DNA of 64,000 bases from CAZMRW01 sp964568805 (GTDB lineage: Bacteria > Pseudomonadota > Gammaproteobacteria > Methylococcales > Methylomonadaceae). This document shows positions 63,055-64,000 of this stretch, in pieces; positions within the stretch are counted from its first letter, which is position 1; each line of letters begins with the position of its first letter. The position numbers and the translations under genes are program-made. The notes under the pieces were generated by a model. The model saw only the letters and a list, made by a program, of their open reading frames with translations, ran no database searches and was not told the origin of the DNA. The DNA lies in NCBI GenBank assembly GCA_964568805.1, contig CAZMRW010000002.1, positions 1-64,000 on the forward strand, in the 5' to 3' direction.

Positions 63055-64000
63055 GCCCGAATTCACCTGTCCGCTGCCCCTGCAGTACGACCGGGTTGTC
63101 ATGGCGCACGGCGGCGGAGGCCGCCTGATGCAGCAACTGCTCGACCACATGATCCAGCCGGCCTTCAGCAACCCGATTCTTAACCAGAAACACGACAGCG
63201 CCGTATTCAACATCAACGGTTCCAGGCTGGCCTTGACAACCGACTCCTATGTGGTCAAGCCGCTGTTTTTTCCCGGCGGCGATATCGGCAAGCTGGCGGT
63301 CTGCGGAACCCTGAACGATTTGTCGATGAGCGGCGCAAAGCCCCTGTATCTGACGTGTTCCCTGATCATTGAAGAGGGTTATGCGATGGCGGACCTGGAA
63401 CGCATCGTGCAGTCGATGCAGCAAACGGCGGAGCAGGCGGGCGTTCTCATTGTGACCGGCGATACCAAGGTCGTCGATCATGGCAAAGGCGATGGCGTCT
63501 TTATTAATACCGCGGGCATCGGCATCATCGACAACTGTCTCGATATCAATCCCCGCAACATTCAAACGGGCGACAGCATCATCCTGAACAGCGATCTGGC
63601 CCGGCACGGCATCGCCGTGCTGCTTGAGCGCGAAGGCTTGAATTTCGAGCATGCCATCGCAAGCGACTGCGCGGATCTTTCAGGACTTGTTCAGGATCTG
63701 ATCGGAGCCGGCATTGAAATCCATTGCCTGCGCGATTTGACCCGAGGGGGCCTGGCATCCGTTTTGATAGAACTGGCCGCAACGGCCAGGCAGCGTTTTG
63801 AAATAGTCGAAACCTCGCTGCCTGTTCATCAGGATGTCCTTAGCGCTTGCGAGATTTTAGGCTTTGATCCGCTTTATATCGCCAACGAAGGCGCGTTTGC
63901 CTTGTTCGTTCCCGGGAATCAAACCGAACAGGCTTTGTCGGTCATGCGCCGGCATCCCTTGGGTCATCAGGCTGCCAGGATAGGCCATGTCCACTCGGCA
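63047..64000 (+). CDS. hypE: Carbamoyl dehydratase HypE (3' end beyond the window)
   Basis: The gene starts at the ATG at 63047 (MSEPEFTCPLP), inside the end of hypD. HypE dehydrates the thiocarboxamide to thiocyanate. About 318 codons are visible with the AIR-synthase-like fold: VVMAHGGGGRLMQQLL, ALTTDSYVVKPLFFPGGDIG, GTLNDLSMSGAKPLYL, VTGDTKVVDHGKGDGVFINT and CLRDLTRGGLASVLIEL. The C-terminal Cys that carries the CN group lies past 64000 and could not be checked. Confidence 0.94.
   Translation, partial: MSEPEFTCPLPLQYDRVVMAHGGGGRLMQQLLDHMIQPAFSNPILNQKHDSAVFNINGSRLALTTDSYVVKPLFFPGGDIGKLAVCGTLNDLSMSGAKPLYLTCSLIIEEGYAMADLERIVQSMQQTAEQAGVLIVTGDTKVVDHGKGDGVFINTAGIGIIDNCLDINPRNIQTGDSIILNSDLARHGIAVLLEREGLNFEHAIASDCADLSGLVQDLIGAGIEIHCLRDLTRGGLASVLIELAATARQRFEIVETSLPVHQDVLSACEILGFDPLYIANEGAFALFVPGNQTEQALSVMRRHPLGHQAARIGHVHSA

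Noticed and set aside
62927..63652. 241-codon minus-strand frame over hypD/hypE
   Set aside because: Antisense to clear HypD and HypE motifs; the plus-strand hypE frame continues to the window end.

Overview
The window is a chromosomal segment of a gammaproteobacterium of moderate GC content. A Methylococcales-type methanotroph fits best, but this is inference: the support is the overall gene set, a hopanoid-type sugar epimerase gene (hpnA) and an NAD-linked [NiFe] hydrogenase next to an E. coli-style complex I. No methane oxidation gene, rRNA, tRNA or CRISPR array is visible. A run of ten Ns inside rlmKL shows this is a draft assembly, so single-base frameshifts need caution.

Layout. 1-2.6 kb is a decaying accessory patch: an unknown membrane protein, an intact RelBE-type toxin-antitoxin pair, relics of a ParE and a PIN-toxin module cut by a long palindrome, and an IS3 transposase remnant. 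2.7-17.1 kb (minus strand) is the complete 13-gene nuoA-N operon with fused nuoCD. 17.1-22.5 kb holds a small pyrophosphatase-like gene with a duplicated start region, a frameshifted hpnA, a U32 peptidase family gene (trhP/yegQ), a VapBC-type pair and yjdM. 22.7-33 kb holds ftsH, ygjP, a secreted PhoX/DUF839 protein, a namZ-like hydrolase, DOMON-like and SIMPL proteins, and a two-gene set pairing a deoxyribosyltransferase/TIR-like plus TRAFs-binding protein with a DUF2278 plus lamin-tail protein. 33.2 kb carries a 236-bp MITE-like element with terminal inverted repeats and a target duplication. 33.6-45.4 kb is mostly housekeeping: SRPBCC and VOC proteins, ppa, dnaE, tandem PilZ, FKBP isomerase, rlmKL, acylphosphatase, an unrecognised secreted protein with a possible caspase-like His/Cys pair, and rnk. 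45.5-52.3 kb holds a large PAS/GGDEF/EAL protein, a Tat-exported CapA-like protein, and a phosphate transporter with its DUF47 partner.

52.6-64 kb is a hydrogen-metabolism island. The minus strand reads hoxF-hoxU-hoxY-hoxH-hoxW-hypA-hypB-bfd; the plus strand, divergently, reads hypF-hypC-hypD-hypE, with hypE cut by the window edge. HoxFU (diaphorase) and HoxYH ([NiFe] hydrogenase) should couple H2 and NAD+/NADH. HypA/B insert nickel, HypF/C/D/E build the Fe(CN)2CO group, and HoxW clips the HoxH C-terminus. NADH made this way could enter the respiratory chain through the Nuo complex encoded in the same window.

The most notable observations are the 64-bp tandem duplication that repeats the hoxW-stop/hypA-start junction, a BFD-type [2Fe-2S] protein closing the hydrogenase operon, the possible conflict-system gene pair at 30.3-32.9 kb, the possible caspase-fold secreted protein, the complete MITE, a repeated leader that runs into a toxin-antitoxin start codon, and a stray second copy of part of ppa.
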